In this document: positions 1 to 7,996 of the stretch, piece after piece | Position numbering within the stretch: position 1 is the stretch's first letter | Layout of the letters: each line of letters starts with the position of its first letter | Source: Planctomycetaceae bacterium | Lineage (GTDB): Bacteria; Planctomycetota; Planctomycetia; Planctomycetales; Planctomycetaceae | Direction: 5' to 3' | NCBI GenBank assembly: GCA_017795105.1 | Contig: CP051247.1 | Span: forward strand, 434,001-498,000 | DNA length: 64,000 nucleotides | Program-made: the position numbers and the translations under genes | Notes under the pieces: model-generated | The model's database searches: none | Told to the model about the DNA's origin: nothing | What the model saw: the letters and a program-made list of their open reading frames with translations, nothing else

Positions 1-112
1 CCGGCGAGATCGGAAAATCTCAGAATTTTGCGATCGCTGCAAGAGGAAAATTTGCCCGCAGCGAACGATTCCCATCGGTCGCGCTCAACAAGTCGAAACG
101 CTGCCTCAGGTT

Positions 113-154
113 AAGAAAAAAACGGGAGAATATCTCGAAGACATTCTCCCGTTT
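113..154 (-). terminator. Intrinsic terminator of the cyclophilin gene
   Basis: A perfect 12-bp inverted repeat (120-131 with 143-154) encloses an 11-nt loop. Read on the minus strand it is followed by a run of T (119-113). It lies downstream of the cyclophilin gene, after the 104-bp repeat, and is in the right orientation to end that transcript. Nothing is recognisable in positions 1-112. Confidence 0.85.
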
Positions 155-176
155 CGGTGTTTCACTCAAGTCGGCT

Positions 177-280
177 TTGAGCGAATCGCTCTACCGTGTG
201 TCCGCGAATGAGCGTTGATTGGCATGTCACGCTGTATCGTTCGCGGACGGAACGGTTACACCTTCAAGTAAACTGCTCTA
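177..280 (-). repeat. 104-bp interspersed repeat, copy 1
   Basis: Read on the minus strand this is about 91% identical (95 of 104 positions by eye) to 6090-6193. It begins with TAG, which is also the stop codon of the cyclophilin gene. Inside it a 9-bp inverted repeat GTCCGCGAA/TTCGCGGAC encloses AGCGT/ACGCT, with CCGT/ACGG outside. Its distal end carries AGAGCG-ATT-CGCTC. Most differences between the copies fall in predicted loops. It carries no open reading frame. It resembles a miniature mobile or REP-like element. Confidence 0.8.
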
Positions 281-892
281 GCGTTCGACGATCGAAGCCT
301 TCTTGACGTAGTCGAGCTTCGGGAAGTACTCGTTAAGGTACCGGTTTCCGAGCTGCTCGATGTAATCCTGACGTGGCTTTTCACCGTACTCAGCGTTGAT
401 CTTGTCGACATTTTCCATACCGGAAACGACACGACCGAATGGCGAGAATCCCTGTCCGTCAAGGAAGGTGTTCTCACCCAGGTTGATGAACAGCTGCGTG
501 GTGCGGGTGTTCGGACCAGCCGTGGCGTAGGTCAGCGTGCCGCGAACGTTCTTCTGCTTTACGGGATCGTCCTTCAGAACGTCCTTATCCCATTTGGCCT
601 GAGTTTCCGGATCGCCACTGATTCCGAACTGGACGATGAATTCCGGTACAACGCGGAAGAAACGGGCGTCGTTGTAAAAACCTTCCTTCACAGCTTTGTA
701 AAAATGGTCAGCTCCAATGGGCGCCCAGGAGCGATTGACTTCAACAACGACGTCACCAACCGAGGTTTCCAGCTTCACGAAAAACTGCTCGGGAGCCTGA
801 GGATCGGCTGCCTGTCCGACGGCGGGAGCCACGCAAAATGCTGCTGCACAAGCAAAAACCGCAAAAGCTCTCATAGCGAAAGATTTGATCAT
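278..892 (-). CDS. Secreted cyclophilin-type peptidyl-prolyl isomerase
   Basis: Predicted peptidyl-prolyl cis-trans isomerase of 204 residues acting outside the cytoplasm. Residues 1-28 form a signal peptide ending near VGQAAD. The rest is a cyclophilin fold: FFRVVPEFIVQFG matches the FHRVIPGFMVQGG segment with the catalytic Arg kept and the preceding His replaced by Phe. TTQLFINLG and FSPFGRVVSGME match the later conserved blocks. An AGGAG sequence about 13 nt upstream supports the start at 892; a Met at codon 7 is an alternative. The stop codon TAG is formed by the first bases of the 104-bp repeat, and a terminator follows at 113-154. It appears monocistronic. Confidence 0.92.
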   Translation of the reverse strand: MIKSFAMRAFAVFACAAAFCVAPAVGQAADPQAPEQFFVKLETSVGDVVVEVNRSWAPIGADHFYKAVKEGFYNDARFFRVVPEFIVQFGISGDPETQAKWDKDVLKDDPVKQKNVRGTLTYATAGPNTRTTQLFINLGENTFLDGQGFSPFGRVVSGMENVDKINAEYGEKPRQDYIEQLGNRYLNEYFPKLDYVKKASIVER

Positions 893-1065
893 ACCTGATA
901 ACTCCTGACCTGACTTTTCCTTATTCGGGTTCCTCTGCGAGCGGATCGTCTACGGTGGATCCACCCTCGCAGCAGGAAGGATAGCAATCCCGATACCAGC
1001 CGTCAGGTGAATCTCGCGAAAATCACGAGATTGCGCCAAGTCCGCGAGTAGAGGCGAAACGGCAG
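893..1065. other. Gap with a palindrome and a hairpin
   Basis: This 173-bp gap holds no gene. It contains a 12-bp palindrome GGTGGATCCACC (954-965), about 60 bp upstream of the cyclophilin start and so possibly an operator. It also holds a 7-bp hairpin AATCTCG/CGAGATT (1010-1016 with 1026-1032) just after the acetyltransferase stop. The hairpin has no T-run, so it is at best a weak terminator. Confidence 0.35.
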
Positions 1066-2250
1066 TCAGCGGTAGATTCGCAGACCAGGTGCGGTCGAAA
1101 CAGCGGACCGCTCTGGAGAAGGTGCCTCGCTCTTCGGCCTGGGTCGCAAAGCCGTGGTCGGTCGGCGCTGAGGCGTGAACTTCAACCGCGGTGCACGGAC
1201 CGCGTGATAGTTCACCAGCAACGCGGCTCGCACATGCGACAGCGGGCAGGTCGTGTAGCGGTAACTCTGCAGCTGATGATTCGACCACAATTTTGTCGCT
1301 CGAGCCACATCGCGATCGTCGGTGCGGATCTCGACGGCGTCGTCTCCGAACTTGCATGAGGCCTTCAGCAGATGCTGCATCAGGACCGAGAGCAGGGAAT
1401 GACGAGGAACACCCGCAATGTCTTCCGCAAACAGACTGACGACTTCGAGTCCATCCCGATGCACGAAGCTGACAGCTCCGGCGATCGGCTGGCCATCGAG
1501 TGTCAGCACGCCAACATCGAGGCAGTCCCGCTCTGCAGCCTGCAGCGAGGTCGCATGCAGAACATCCCGTGAATCGTCATCCGCCAGCTTGAGACAGCGT
1601 TGCAGAAGACGCTCCGTATTCTCCTGCGAGGAGGGATCGTCCGCATCGGACCGGCTGTGCTCGAATCGCAGCACGCCCCGATTTCGACAATCGGCCTCGG
1701 CTGCTTCAATCGCTTCGCGAACTTCGGAGCGTTTCCGTCCGAGGAATTCGTCCCATGTTCCATCGAACTCGATCCCGGCAATCTGACTCCAGGCCCGCTC
1801 GACGGGTTTCCAACCGATGTTCCGCATCGAGGTCGCGGTACGAGCCAGATCGACGCGATCCCGGTCGATGTAAGGAAGGTCGAGCAGGTCCCAGCCGTTC
1901 TTGTTATTCGAGAGATATCGCAAAGAAGCCGCGAGCGTGGCAGCTGAGTTGGGGCCAATCGGCCCGTACCAGTTGCCAAGATTATCCAGCGGGTATGTCA
2001 ACACTCGAACCGTCCCGAGTCGTGTCTCGGACTCTTTAACGACCAGCGGAAGAATGCCGATGACCTTGTTACCGAGCACGGCGAAAAGCACTTTCAGCTC
2101 GCGATCGTCGGAACCGGACCGCCAGTAGGCTTCGAGCCAGTCCAGCGTCATCTGAAAACGCTGCTGGCGTCCTCTCATCCACAATTCCTGCCACACCAGA
2201 CGATACGGCTGCAGTTCGGCGATGGAGTTGATTTCGAAGACTTGAAACAT
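1066..2250 (-). CDS. GNAT-fold acyltransferase, CelD/BioF2-like
   Basis: A 394-residue protein of the acetyltransferase group often annotated as cellulose-biosynthesis CelD-like. These have two GNAT-like halves and are thought to move acyl or aminoacyl groups onto envelope polymers. The second GNAT domain spans roughly residues 155-310 (QPIAGAVSFVHRDG, then a helix starting SLLSVLMQHLL). The C-terminal 60 residues are basic, proline-rich and probably disordered. I start at 2250 because GAGGTG lies just upstream; an in-frame start at 2292 would add 14 residues. It has no signal peptide, so it should be cytosolic. Substrate and pathway cannot be read from the sequence, and no neighbour suggests one. 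Confidence 0.75.
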   Translation of the reverse strand: MFQVFEINSIAELQPYRLVWQELWMRGRQQRFQMTLDWLEAYWRSGSDDRELKVLFAVLGNKVIGILPLVVKESETRLGTVRVLTYPLDNLGNWYGPIGPNSAATLAASLRYLSNNKNGWDLLDLPYIDRDRVDLARTATSMRNIGWKPVERAWSQIAGIEFDGTWDEFLGRKRSEVREAIEAAEADCRNRGVLRFEHSRSDADDPSSQENTERLLQRCLKLADDDSRDVLHATSLQAAERDCLDVGVLTLDGQPIAGAVSFVHRDGLEVVSLFAEDIAGVPRHSLLSVLMQHLLKASCKFGDDAVEIRTDDRDVARATKLWSNHQLQSYRYTTCPLSHVRAALLVNYHAVRAPRLKFTPQRRPTTALRPRPKSEAPSPERSAVSTAPGLRIYR

Positions 2251-2526
2251 CTGCACCTCGGAAAGGTAGGAACTTCGGATCGATCTTGTCACAATCCGAA
2301 GCAGGTTTCACGCCGATGGACGGCGAAAGAGATCGCAACTGGAAAAAGCTTTTCGGCAGAGTCGTAACTCTTTTCTCAGGCTACGCTTCCGCCGCGGTTA
2401 ACGCAGATCACCAGACGACGCCGAGCGATTTTCGATGTGGCGTCTGGTCAACATCCGCGAAGCAATGTCGCGATTTGTCCCCACCGGCTGTTTAGAACTC
2501 GTTGTCATTTATAAACACATTTCCGC

Positions 2527-3360
2527 ATGCCCCGTTCGATCCAGCTAACCCGGCGAACTGACTTCACTCACGCCTGTGAGTTGCCCGCAGAACTGAGCTC
2601 GCTCCTGGCGGAAGGTCAGCTGGACGAAATCCGCTCCTGCAAGATTCGCAGTGGACGAAAGACACTGTCGCTCGACCAGGTTTTCGAGGTCTCCACAGGA
2701 GCTGAGGAAACTGAGTCCATTCGAGTGACGTTCGAAGGCGACTTGCGCAGCCTTCATGGTCTCGGTCGCAACTGGCAGAGCGGGGACCTTTATCTCGCTG
2801 GTTCGGCTGGCGACTGTGTCGGTGAAGCAATGGCCGACGGGACGATCCGGGTAACAGGCGGTGTCGGCGACGCCCTGGGCCGCGGGATGAGCGGTGGGCG
2901 GATTCTCGTCGAAGGAAACGCAGGCGACTATCTCGGCTCAGAGATGCCGGGCTCAACCCGGGGAATGACGGGCGGCGAGATTTGCGTTCGCGGTAATGCG
3001 GGCCGCTATTGCGGCTCCCGCATGCGACGGGGCACGGTGGTTATTGGTGGCGGAGCGGGGGAGCATCTGGCTGATCTCATGCTGGCCGGCACTATTGTCT
3101 GCTGCGGCGACGTCACCGGCCCAATCGGTATCGGTATGAAGCGGGGCACCCTTCTGCTGCTCAAGGAACCAGCTGCCGAAGCGCTGGTCGCCTTCGACGA
3201 AGCCGTGACCTACCAGCCGGTCTTCGCACGCGTCCTTTTCCGGCATTTGCTTTCCATCGGTTTTCTTACCTCCGCAGCCGACACCGATCCGACAACATTC
3301 GTCCGCCATCTGGGCGATGCGACGGCCGGCCAGCGGGCAGAGATTCTCGTCGCTTCCTGA
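2527..3360 (+). CDS. fhcC: Formyltransferase/hydrolase complex subunit C (FwdC/FhcC-like)
   Basis: A 277-residue protein whose residues 80-210 are a run of glycine-rich repeats (GDCVGEAMADG, GDALGRGMSGG, GDYLGSEMPGS, GRYCGSRMRRG). This is the right-handed beta-helix of subunit C of formylmethanofuran dehydrogenase and of the bacterial formyltransferase/hydrolase complex, in which it is a structural partner of the A, B and D subunits in H4MPT-linked formaldehyde oxidation. Planctomycetes are known to carry this pathway. No other C1 gene is in the window, so it would work with subunits encoded elsewhere. It ends 27 bp before the oleC-like gene and may share its transcript. Length and repeat pattern fit the bacterial family. 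A GltB C-domain-like protein is the main alternative. Confidence 0.8.
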   Translation: MPRSIQLTRRTDFTHACELPAELSSLLAEGQLDEIRSCKIRSGRKTLSLDQVFEVSTGAEETESIRVTFEGDLRSLHGLGRNWQSGDLYLAGSAGDCVGEAMADGTIRVTGGVGDALGRGMSGGRILVEGNAGDYLGSEMPGSTRGMTGGEICVRGNAGRYCGSRMRRGTVVIGGGAGEHLADLMLAGTIVCCGDVTGPIGIGMKRGTLLLLKEPAAEALVAFDEAVTYQPVFARVLFRHLLSIGFLTSAADTDPTTFVRHLGDATAGQRAEILVAS

Positions 3361-3387
3361 TCGATTCCGAACTCCGACACACACCTG

Positions 3388-5085
3388 ATGAACGACCGAC
3401 TCTGCAACATTGCTGACCGCCTCCGCACAGCCGCCGGGATGTGGCCGCATCAACGGTGCGTGGTCTTCCCCGAGAGTCGCGATCGTCGCGGACGCGTGGC
3501 ATATACTCATCTCACGTTCGCTCAGCTCGATCAGGAAACCTCCGATCTGGCAGCCGGCCTGCAACAACTCGGTGTTACGCCCGAGCACAAACTGGTGCTC
3601 ATGGTCCGGCCGGGGATCGAATTCATCGCGTTGACATTCGCCGTCTTCAAAACCGGAGCAACGGTCGTCCTGATTGATCCGGGCATGGGACGAAAGCGCA
3701 TTTTCGACTGCCTCGATGAAATCGAGCCAGACGGCTTCATCGCGTTGCCGATCATTCACGCGATCCGCAAGCTACGCCGGGGTCGTTACCCCAAGGCCCG
3801 CTTCAACGTTTCGGCGGGCACGAAGCGGGAGTGGGGCGGCATTCCGTATCTAGAGTTGATGAAGCAGGGGCGGAATCGCTTTCAGCCGGTCGAGACCAAA
3901 GCAACCGATCGAGCAGCCATCATTTTCACCAGTGGCAGCACAGGCCCCCCCAAGGGAGTCGTTTACGAGCATGGCATGTTCGACGCCCAGGTCGATCTCC
4001 TGCAGCAGCAGTATCAGATCCAGCCCGGGGAAATCGATCTGCCCGGCTTCCCGCTGTTTGCGCTGTTCAATCTCGCGATGGGAGTTACGACTGTCATTCC
4101 GGATATGGATCCAACCCGCCCGGCTGAGGTGAACCCGCTGCGAATTATCGAAGCGATCGAAAATCAGGGCATCACCCAGGCCTACGGCTCGCCCGCTCTC
4201 TGGAATCGGGTCGGTCGGTACTGTGTTGAGAAGAACATTCAGCTTCCCAGCCTGAAGCGAATGCTCTCCGCCGGCGCGCCAGTTCCGGTGCACGTTCTAC
4301 AGAAAATGACGCAGTCGTGTGCGGAACCCGACGCGGAGATGTTCACGCCTTACGGAGCGACGGAAGCACTGCCGGTCTGTTCGATCTCGGCCAGTCAGGT
4401 GCTCGATGAAACAGCCGCTCTCACGGCACAGGGCCGTGGTACCTGTGTGGGGACTCCATTCCCTCAAGTGAATGTCGCCGTGATTGAACCGCAGCCCGGA
4501 CCGATCGCGAACTTCGCGGACGCGGTCCGTTGTGCAGCCGGAACCATTGGAGAGATCATCGTTTCCAGTCCCTCCGCGACCCGTGAATATTTCGAACGTC
4601 CGGAGGCAACCGCGCAGGCCAAGATTGCAGATGGCGACCGCTTCTGGCATCGGATGGGCGACATGGGCTACTTCGATGATGAAGGCCGGCTGTGGTTCTG
4701 CGGACGGAAAGCTCACATTGTTACAACGGCGGCAGGCCCCATGTATCCGGTCTGTTGCGAACCGATTTTTAACCAGCACGCCGGCATCTATCGCTCGGCT
4801 CTCGTCGGCATCGGAGCGGCTGGCCAACAGGAACCGGTGCTGATTGCGGAACCGGAATCTGGTCGGTTCCCAAACAGCGCGGCTGATCGGCAGCGTATGC
4901 TGCAGGAACTCCGAGAACAGGGCCGGGCGAATCCGTTGACCGAGTCGATCACGAAGTTTCTGTTTCATCGTTCGCTGCCTGTCGACCGGCGGCATAACGT
5001 GAAGATCCATCGGGAAGAACTCGCCGTCTGGGCAACATCCCAGAAACTGTTGACCGCCGGCGAGACTACGGGAGTGGACCGATGA
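3388..5085 (+). CDS. oleC: AMP-dependent acyl synthetase, OleC-like beta-lactone synthetase
   Basis: A 565-residue member of the ANL adenylate-forming superfamily. The ATP-binding loop FTSGSTGPPKG lies near residues 180-190, the TPYGATEALPV block near 320, and a C-terminal lid carries the K-containing KIHREEL segment. The block GEIDLPGFPLFALFNLAMG and the overall length resemble OleC, which turns beta-hydroxy acids into beta-lactones in long-chain olefin synthesis. Its stop overlaps the start of the oleD-like gene (ATGA), so the two are translationally coupled, as is common for oleC and oleD. No oleA or oleB is in the window, so the pathway assignment rests on the pair alone. A generic fatty acid-CoA or -AMP ligase remains possible. 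Confidence 0.8.
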   Translation: MNDRLCNIADRLRTAAGMWPHQRCVVFPESRDRRGRVAYTHLTFAQLDQETSDLAAGLQQLGVTPEHKLVLMVRPGIEFIALTFAVFKTGATVVLIDPGMGRKRIFDCLDEIEPDGFIALPIIHAIRKLRRGRYPKARFNVSAGTKREWGGIPYLELMKQGRNRFQPVETKATDRAAIIFTSGSTGPPKGVVYEHGMFDAQVDLLQQQYQIQPGEIDLPGFPLFALFNLAMGVTTVIPDMDPTRPAEVNPLRIIEAIENQGITQAYGSPALWNRVGRYCVEKNIQLPSLKRMLSAGAPVPVHVLQKMTQSCAEPDAEMFTPYGATEALPVCSISASQVLDETAALTAQGRGTCVGTPFPQVNVAVIEPQPGPIANFADAVRCAAGTIGEIIVSSPSATREYFERPEATAQAKIADGDRFWHRMGDMGYFDDEGRLWFCGRKAHIVTTAAGPMYPVCCEPIFNQHAGIYRSALVGIGAAGQQEPVLIAEPESGRFPNSAADRQRMLQELREQGRANPLTESITKFLFHRSLPVDRRHNVKIHREELAVWATSQKLLTAGETTGVDR

Positions 5086-6092
5086 GTGTGCTCGTTACCG
5101 GAGGCGGTGGATTCCTCGGCCGGTATCTCGTCGAACAGCTGATTGAACGGGGCGAGACGGTTCGCGTCCTCGCGCGGGGCGAGTATCCTGAGTTGACCCG
5201 GCTCGGCGTCGATGTGCACCGGGGTGATGTTCGCGATGCCGAGGCAGTCAATAAGGCCTGTGAAGGCTGTTCGACGGTCTATCATGTCGCCGCGATTCCG
5301 GGCGTGTGGGGATCATGGGAAACGTATTACTCGATCAACACGCAGGGGACTCGAATTGTCCTGCACGCATGTCAGAATCACGGCGTCTCCAAACTGATTT
5401 ACACCAGTTCTCCCAGCGTGATTTTCGACGGGCAGCCGCATCTCGATGCCGATGAATCGTTGCCGTATCCCGAACACTACCTCTGTCCTTACCCGCACAC
5501 GAAGGCCCTTGCCGAACGGGAAGTTCTTCTCGCCAACGGCGAAGCCGGGGTGGCGACCTGTTCGCTGAGGCCCCATCTGGTCTGGGGGCCTCGCGACCAG
5601 CATCTCGTCCCTCGACTGCTGCAACGGGCCCAGTCAGGCCGGCTCCGTCGCGTCGGCGATGGCTCGAACATGATCTCAATGACATTCGTCGAGAACGCAG
5701 CCGCCGCTCACTGGCAGGCCGCGGAAAAGCTGTCCCTCGACTCGCCGATAGCGGGGCAGGCGTATTTCATCAACGATCCCGGGCCGGTCAATCTCTGGGA
5801 CTGGGTCAACGAAACACTCAAGCTGGCGGGAATCGATCCGATCACAAAGGGAATCTCGGCTCCCGCCGCCTATCGACTTGGAGCCACGCTGGAAACGATC
5901 TATCGGCTGCTTCGCAAGAAGTCGGAACCTCCGATGACGCGATTTGTTGCCCTGCAGTTGAGCCAGTCGCACACGTATTCCATCGAGAAGGCCAGGCGGG
6001 ACTTTGGATTCACGCCGCCGGTCGACGCCGAAACCGCGATGGCGAGACTCATTGAGGATCTGCCGCGGATGAAGCAGCAACAGCCTCATTAG
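5082..6092 (+). CDS. oleD: NAD(P)-dependent extended SDR, OleD-like
   Basis: A 336-residue extended short-chain dehydrogenase of the 3-beta-hydroxysteroid dehydrogenase type. The dinucleotide loop VTGGGGFLGRYL is at residues 5-16, the conserved YTSSPSV block near 105-112, and the catalytic YPHTK (Tyr137, Lys141) is intact. OleD reduces 2-alkyl-3-oxoalkanoates to beta-hydroxy acids, the substrate of OleC. Coupling to the preceding gene by an ATGA overlap fits that role. A sterol or sugar epimerase-type activity cannot be excluded. The last codon is TAG, and this TAG is also the first triplet of the 104-bp repeat at 6090-6193. Confidence 0.82.
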   Translation: MSVLVTGGGGFLGRYLVEQLIERGETVRVLARGEYPELTRLGVDVHRGDVRDAEAVNKACEGCSTVYHVAAIPGVWGSWETYYSINTQGTRIVLHACQNHGVSKLIYTSSPSVIFDGQPHLDADESLPYPEHYLCPYPHTKALAEREVLLANGEAGVATCSLRPHLVWGPRDQHLVPRLLQRAQSGRLRRVGDGSNMISMTFVENAAAAHWQAAEKLSLDSPIAGQAYFINDPGPVNLWDWVNETLKLAGIDPITKGISAPAAYRLGATLETIYRLLRKKSEPPMTRFVALQLSQSHTYSIEKARRDFGFTPPVDAETAMARLIEDLPRMKQQQPH

Positions 6093-6193
6093 AGCAGTTT
6101 ACTTTAAGGTGTAACCGTTCCGTCCGCGAAAGATACAGCGTTTCAGGCCAATCAACGCTCATTCGCGGACATACGGGAGAGCGATCCGCTCTA
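6090..6193 (+). repeat. 104-bp interspersed repeat, copy 2
   Basis: This is the second copy of the repeat at 177-280, in opposite orientation. Its ends are inverted repeats TAGAGC (6090-6095) and GCTCTA (6188-6193), so a core starting GAGC and ending GCTC is flanked by TA on both sides, as in elements that duplicate a TA target. GTCCGCGAA/TTCGCGGAC (9 bp) encloses AGCGTT/AACGCT, with CCGT/ACGG outside, and the end folds as AGAGCG-ATC-CGCTCT. Joining the flanks across one TA would recreate a TAA stop for the oleD-like gene. It has no T-run, so it is not an ordinary terminator. Confidence 0.82.
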
Positions 6194-6292
6194 ACGGCTG
6201 CTGAAAGTCGAGCTTGGCGATCGGGCGGCCGTTTCGCTATTCTTCGACGGGGGCATCGCAGTACGTGATGCACATGGGCTCAGGGAAGAGAT

Positions 6293-7396
6293 ATGGTCGT
6301 CTGGTTATTGCAGCACGTGCTGCCGTTCTTTCAGCAGGTGGAAAGCCACACCACCGGAACGTCGCGCATCTACACGACCTTCCGCATTGCCCTGGCCGCT
6401 CTCACCTCGTTTCTTCTGGCGGTTTTGCTGGGCCCGGTGGCTATCCGCTGGCTTAAGAGCCGTTTTCGCGAACGGGTTTCGAGCGCTTCCAGCGAGCTCG
6501 ATCGCCTGCATGCCGGGAAGAATGAAACCCCGACCATGGGCGGGCTGTTCGTCGTCGCGGCGACGTTGTTTTCAGTGGCCATTTGGGGCAATCTGTCCAA
6601 CCACTACGTGCAGCTCAGCATCTTCGTGATTCTCAGCTTCGCGATGCTGGGAGCATTCGACGACTGGACCAAACTCAGCACCAAAACGCACGGTCTCTCG
6701 GCGCGAACGAAGTTCATCTTCCAGTGGATTCTCGCGCTCATGGCCGGAGCGACGCTCTATCATCATCAGTCCCAGCTGCCGCTCGGTACGCCGATCATTT
6801 CGCCCATCGGAGGATGGATGATTCCGATTGGAATCGGCTTCATTGTCTGGACCGCTCTGGTACTTGTAAGCACGTCCAACAGTGTGAATCTGACCGATGG
6901 TCTGGACGGGCTGGCCGGAGGCTGCACGATTTTCGCCGGCGGGGCGATGATCGCCTTCTGTTATCTGGCAGGCCACAAAGTTCTGGCGGAATACCTGGCG
7001 ATTCCTTACATGCCCAGAGCAGGGGAGATGGCCGTCGTAGTCGGAGCCCTGGTTGGGGCGATGCTCGGCTTCCTCTGGTACAACTCCTACCCGGCAGCCG
7101 TCTTCATGGGCGACACCGGCTCGCTGCCGACGGGAGCTCTTCTCGGACTCTCCGCTGTCGTGGCCCGCCAGGAGATTCTGTTCATTCTCGTCGCAGGGGT
7201 CTTCGTCCTTGAAACGCTCTCGGTGATGATCCAGATCTCGACGTATCGAATGACAGGCCGCCGGATTCTCCGCTGCAGTCCGCTGCATAACCATTTCGTG
7301 CTCTCAGGCCACCACGAAGTCAAAGTGGTCCTGCGTTTCTGGATTTGTGCGGCTCTGGCTGCGGTCGCCTCGCTCGCCAGTCTGAAGATCATGTAG
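6293..7396 (+). CDS. mraY: Phospho-MurNAc-pentapeptide translocase MraY
   Basis: Transfers phospho-MurNAc-pentapeptide from UDP to undecaprenyl phosphate in the inner membrane, the first lipid step of peptidoglycan synthesis. The 367-residue protein has about ten membrane segments and the family signatures: TPTMGG, Asp123-Asp124 in FDDWTK, NLTDGLDGLA (Asp202), FMGDTGSL (Asp274) and PLHNHF at 330-335. The usual HHH triplet reads HNH here. AGGGAAGAG just before the ATG serves as ribosome-binding site. Other mur/dcw genes are absent around it; it stands alone between the repeat and a convergent operon. Its presence supports a peptidoglycan wall in this planctomycete. Confidence 0.95.
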   Translation: MVVWLLQHVLPFFQQVESHTTGTSRIYTTFRIALAALTSFLLAVLLGPVAIRWLKSRFRERVSSASSELDRLHAGKNETPTMGGLFVVAATLFSVAIWGNLSNHYVQLSIFVILSFAMLGAFDDWTKLSTKTHGLSARTKFIFQWILALMAGATLYHHQSQLPLGTPIISPIGGWMIPIGIGFIVWTALVLVSTSNSVNLTDGLDGLAGGCTIFAGGAMIAFCYLAGHKVLAEYLAIPYMPRAGEMAVVVGALVGAMLGFLWYNSYPAAVFMGDTGSLPTGALLGLSAVVARQEILFILVAGVFVLETLSVMIQISTYRMTGRRILRCSPLHNHFVLSGHHEVKVVLRFWICAALAAVASLASLKIM

Positions 7397-7479
7397 CAAG
7401 CGGGCTCTTCAGCACTGCTGGGCAAGTCAGCAATGGCACCCACTTCACAGCTGACTGGCATTCGGAAGCCGAAGCCTGA

Positions 7480-7950
7480 TCAGTCGCTCAAGGGTTTCCC
7501 GTTCGCGCGGGAATTCTCATTCAACCAGGCCTGCTTAAGCTCCTGATGCTTCGCCAGTTCCTGTTCGAGCATTCGCCGTTTCAGCTCGGTTTCCGCACGC
7601 TTGATATTGAGGTCGGACCTGAGAAAACGATTCGACATCATGTCCCCGACTGCCAGCAGGGCGATTGCAGTCAGCAGGACCAGAAGCGTCAGCAGCAGAA
7701 ACGTGAACAAGGCCACGTTGCGAAGCGGATCCATCGCATAGTAGAGAGCCGGGATCAATGGTCCCGTGAAGATCAGCAGTCCAGACGTCAACAGGCGACG
7801 TCGGTGTTGCGCGACCAGAAAGTCGCGCTGTTTGGCGTCGAAGTCCTTGTCCTGCCCGAAATCCGCGATTGCCCGACGATGCCGAAAGACGTAAACCGAT
7901 CCGAACAAGACAAGAAAAGCCCCGAGTGCGAGCGTCGCATTCCATTCCAC
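7480..7950 (-). CDS. Small membrane protein with coiled-coil tail, unknown function
   Basis: A 156-residue protein I do not recognise. It has an N-terminal hydrophobic helix (residues 5-22), a basic stretch, then two more hydrophobic segments (about 54-72 and 78-103). Residues 115-148 are a charged helix rich in Glu, Lys and Arg, likely a cytosolic coiled coil. It sits 46 bp downstream of the DUF116-prenyl synthase gene on the same strand, so the two may be co-transcribed. It ends convergently with mraY. Confidence 0.7.
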   Translation of the reverse strand: MEWNATLALGAFLVLFGSVYVFRHRRAIADFGQDKDFDAKQRDFLVAQHRRRLLTSGLLIFTGPLIPALYYAMDPLRNVALFTFLLLTLLVLLTAIALLAVGDMMSNRFLRSDLNIKRAETELKRRMLEQELAKHQELKQAWLNENSRANGKPLSD

Positions 7951-7996
7951 AGCTAAACGGCCTTCCCGTTATTCACATCGCCCGCAAAGTCTGCGA

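Noticed and set aside
1010..1032. Terminator after the acetyltransferase gene
   Set aside because: The 7-bp stem has no T-run on the minus strand; it is kept only as a weak hairpin.
2527..6092. Complete olefin biosynthesis cluster
   Set aside because: Only OleC- and OleD-like genes are present; no thiolase-like OleA or hydrolase OleB is seen nearby.
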